64,000 bases of DNA from [Clostridium] asparagiforme DSM 15981 (lineage in GTDB: Bacteria > Bacillota > Clostridia > Lachnospirales > Lachnospiraceae). Every line of letters starts with the position of its first letter. Position 1 is the first letter of the stretch. Under the pieces are notes generated by a model that did not search any database, was not told where the DNA came from, and worked only from the letters and a program-made list of their open reading frames with translations. The DNA lies in NCBI GenBank assembly GCA_025149125.1, contig CP102272.1:2108001-2172000 (forward strand), given 5' to 3'. This document shows positions 62,135 through 64,000 of this stretch, piece after piece. The position numbers and the translations under genes are program-made.

Positions 62135-63379
62135 ATGTATGTGTTAAAGGGAAGAGTGATTGACGGCAACGGCGGCGAGCCGCTGGAAAAGGGGATCGTG
62201 GAGGTGACGGACAACAAGATTACTGCTGTCTGTAACGAGTGGGAATACACGGTTCCGGAAAGCGCAGAAGTGATTGAGGTGGAGAACGGAACCATCATGC
62301 CCGGATTCATCGACCAGCACGTTCATATGGGAGTGGGGGATAACTACTATAAAATTTTCGAGCGCCACGCCTACCACGCGGTCTGTCAGTGTATTCGGGA
62401 TATGAAGCAGATTTTAAACGCCGGTTTTACCTCTATCCGCGAAGTGGGCGGTCTGTCCAATTACCTGAAAGCGCCCTGGGAGGAGGGGCTTATCGACGGT
62501 CCGCGAATCTGCTCTTCCGGCAAGGCTATCGCCCAGAGCGGCGGACACTGGGATTATATCAAGGATTACCCCATCGAGTTCACCCTTCATCCCGACCGGA
62601 ATGTGAATTCGGAGATCTGCGACGGTGTGGACAATGTGAGACGCACGGTGCGCATGCATTTCAGGGAGCACTGCGATTTTATCAAGATCATGGGCGGCCC
62701 GGGCATCTCCTGCCAGGGGAACAAGATCTTTACAAGGGAGTTCTCCGACTCCGAGCTGCGCGCTTTTGTGGAGGAAGCTGAAAATCAGGGATCTTACGTG
62801 GCGATCCACGCCCACGCTGCAATCGCGATCAACGCGGCCCTCAGATGCGGCGTCCGTTCCATCGAGCACGCCACCCTGATGGACGACGAGAGCATTGAGC
62901 TGATGTTAAAAAACAACGCGTGGATCGTGCCGACGCTGGCTACCAGCTACCTGTCCTGGCAGCACATTGACGAGCGGGAACCATGGGTTAAGGAGAAGAT
63001 GAGCGCCATCGAGGGGCCGAAGGAGGAGAACCTGCGCAAGGCCTACAAGGCAGGCGTAACCATCGCCTGTGGCTGCGATTTTGGCGGAGGAACCATCACC
63101 GTACATGGCAACAACGGCCTGGAACTGCCTCTGATGGCGGAAACCATCGGGATGACGCCCATGGAGACGATCGTAGCGGCCACCAAAACCGGTTCCAGGC
63201 TGATGATGCGGGAAAATGAGCTGGGAACTCTGGAGACCGGCAAACTGGCCGATATCATTATCGCCCAGGGGAACCCGCTGGAGGATATCTGGCTGGTGAG
63301 CAAGGCGGACAACATCAAGGTTGTCATGCAGGACGGAAAAATCAAGAAAAACATGATGAAGGGCATTTGCTGTGTATAA
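62135..63379 (+). CDS. Metal-dependent amidohydrolase (imidazolonepropionase/prolidase-like)
   Basis: This encodes 414 residues from ATG 62135 (GAGGAGG upstream). The binuclear amidohydrolase pattern is complete: HxH in GFIDQHVHMGVG, a probable carboxylated Lys in CDFIKIMGGPG, His ligands in YVAIHAHAAIA and RSIEHATLMDD, and the catalytic Asp in IACGCDFGGGT. A C-terminal GTLETGKLADIIIAQGNP segment closes the composite domain. Close family members are Xaa-Pro or acyl-Lys/Arg dipeptidases and related hydrolases. It follows the permeases by 45 nt, so an imported amide-containing compound (for example a glycated dipeptide) is a reasonable but unproven substrate. Confidence 0.85.
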   Translation: MYVLKGRVIDGNGGEPLEKGIVEVTDNKITAVCNEWEYTVPESAEVIEVENGTIMPGFIDQHVHMGVGDNYYKIFERHAYHAVCQCIRDMKQILNAGFTSIREVGGLSNYLKAPWEEGLIDGPRICSSGKAIAQSGGHWDYIKDYPIEFTLHPDRNVNSEICDGVDNVRRTVRMHFREHCDFIKIMGGPGISCQGNKIFTREFSDSELRAFVEEAENQGSYVAIHAHAAIAINAALRCGVRSIEHATLMDDESIELMLKNNAWIVPTLATSYLSWQHIDEREPWVKEKMSAIEGPKEENLRKAYKAGVTIACGCDFGGGTITVHGNNGLELPLMAETIGMTPMETIVAATKTGSRLMMRENELGTLETGKLADIIIAQGNPLEDIWLVSKADNIKVVMQDGKIKKNMMKGICCV

Positions 63380-63391
63380 AAAGGGGCTGCT

Positions 63392-64000
63392 ATGAGATGG
63401 TCACAGATTGCGGTGGGAAATTATCCCTATGCCATGTATTCTTTTGATTATTTTTTAGAGTCCATGAAACGCCTGGGAGTGGATCAGATCGAGGTTTGGG
63501 CGGCCGGTCCACACTTCTACCTGGATGATTTCGACTATTTCAGAATGAAAGAGTTCGCCGGAAAAGTCCAACGGGCAGGGATGAAGGCGGTGTGTCTTAC
63601 GCCGGAACAGTGCCAGTACCCGGTGAGCATATCCGTGGAGGATCCCGTGATGCGGCGCAGAAGCCTGAATTACTTCAAAAAAGCCATCGACGCCGCAGAG
63701 CTTCTGGAGTGTCCAAAGGTGCTTGTCACTCCGGGGCGCAGTATGCTGGACTACAGCCGGGAAACGGGCGTGGCCCTTTGCATTGACAGTCTGAATCGAC
63801 TGGCGGAGTATGCGATCAGGCGGAATGTGACGCTGGTGCTGGAGGCTTTGGCCAGGACCACCACGTTCATCGCCCACAGGCCGGAGGAATTGAAGGTGTT
63901 GCTGGACGGGGCCGGAAATCCTCCGAACCTTGTGCCAATGCTGGACACGGACGGAGCTGCCAGGGAAGGGCTTCGACCCAGGGATTTCTTTCGCCTGTTC
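63392..64000 (+). CDS. FrlC-like TIM-barrel epimerase/isomerase (partial, runs off the window)
   Basis: The frame opens at ATG 63392 (AAGGGG 5 nt upstream) and has no stop in the remaining 203 codons. It is a xylose-isomerase-like TIM barrel: GVDQIEVWAAGPHFYLDDF, then KAVCLTPEQCQYPVSISVED, LLECPKVLVTPGRSM, and VTLVLEALARTTTFI, whose Glu is the expected metal ligand, with MLDTDGA as the next. The EIWxxxPH and TPExxxYP stretches resemble FrlC, the fructoselysine 3-epimerase. It begins 12 nt after the amidohydrolase gene in the same operon. Confidence 0.78.
   Translation, partial: MRWSQIAVGNYPYAMYSFDYFLESMKRLGVDQIEVWAAGPHFYLDDFDYFRMKEFAGKVQRAGMKAVCLTPEQCQYPVSISVEDPVMRRRSLNYFKKAIDAAELLECPKVLVTPGRSMLDYSRETGVALCIDSLNRLAEYAIRRNVTLVLEALARTTTFIAHRPEELKVLLDGAGNPPNLVPMLDTDGAAREGLRPRDFFRLF

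Overview
The window looks like chromosome from a Gram-positive, gut-type Clostridia, most likely a Lachnospiraceae-like organism. The evidence is strong GGAGG ribosome binding sites, sigma-A promoters of the TTGACA/TATAAT type, lipoproteins as ABC binding proteins, YesM-type histidine kinases with AraC-type response regulators, and several sugar ABC operons that carry no ATPase gene. No phage, insertion sequence, CRISPR, rRNA or tRNA was seen. Almost the whole window is accessory nutrient uptake, catabolism and signalling, packed as self-contained cassettes each with its own regulator.

Left part (1-18.7 kb): the tail of a probable chromate-type transporter, a phospholipase D family protein and a YtcJ-like amidohydrolase. 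Next comes a two-HTH GntR-like regulator and three tandem genes (5358-10095) that share one four-helix sensor module but end in nothing, in a hybrid kinase, or in a chemoreceptor. A 53-residue ribbon-helix-helix protein faces two zinc-ribbon proteins. An AraC regulator is divergent from a PTS beta-glucoside permease, a GH1 phospho-glycosidase and an M20 peptidase.

Centre (18.7-41.7 kb): an Fbp-type (iron/phosphonate/phosphoglycerate class) ABC transporter lies beside a kinase, a response regulator and a membrane-anchored binding protein, a PgtABC-like three-component sensor. A second YesM/AraC pair is divergent from an Ugp-like sugar or glycerophosphodiester ABC operon with a glycerophosphodiesterase and a TauE-like exporter. 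On the minus strand are threonine degradation (tdh-kbl) and an isocitrate-lyase/PEP-mutase family lyase with a MatC-like carrier. The lyase/carrier operon has a textbook sigma-54 promoter, and the gene upstream of tdh is a PrpR-type sigma-54 activator.

Right part (41.7-64 kb): a LacI-controlled glycoside island runs outwards from one AT-rich control region. Leftwards are a VOC protein, a TIM-barrel isomerase and an SDR dehydrogenase. Rightwards are LacI, an ABC transporter, a Gfo/Idh/MocA oxidoreductase, a ROK kinase and a GH1 beta-glucosidase. A sodium:solute symporter is divergent from a LytTR/GHKL two-component system. The window ends in a fructosamine(Frl)-like cluster: PfkB kinase, HAD phosphatase, GntR/UTRA regulator, ABC transporter, amidohydrolase and a truncated FrlC-like epimerase. 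All of its promoters share a TGTTATA/TATAACA operator.

The most interesting signals are in the control DNA: a sigma-54 promoter with candidate enhancer sites shared with the activator gene; two tandem stem-loops with an identical core and compensating arms; two face-to-face consensus promoters exactly symmetric about one LacI operator; and phased direct repeats at the LytTR-controlled and RHH-controlled promoters. All functional calls rest on reading motifs by eye; no database search was run.
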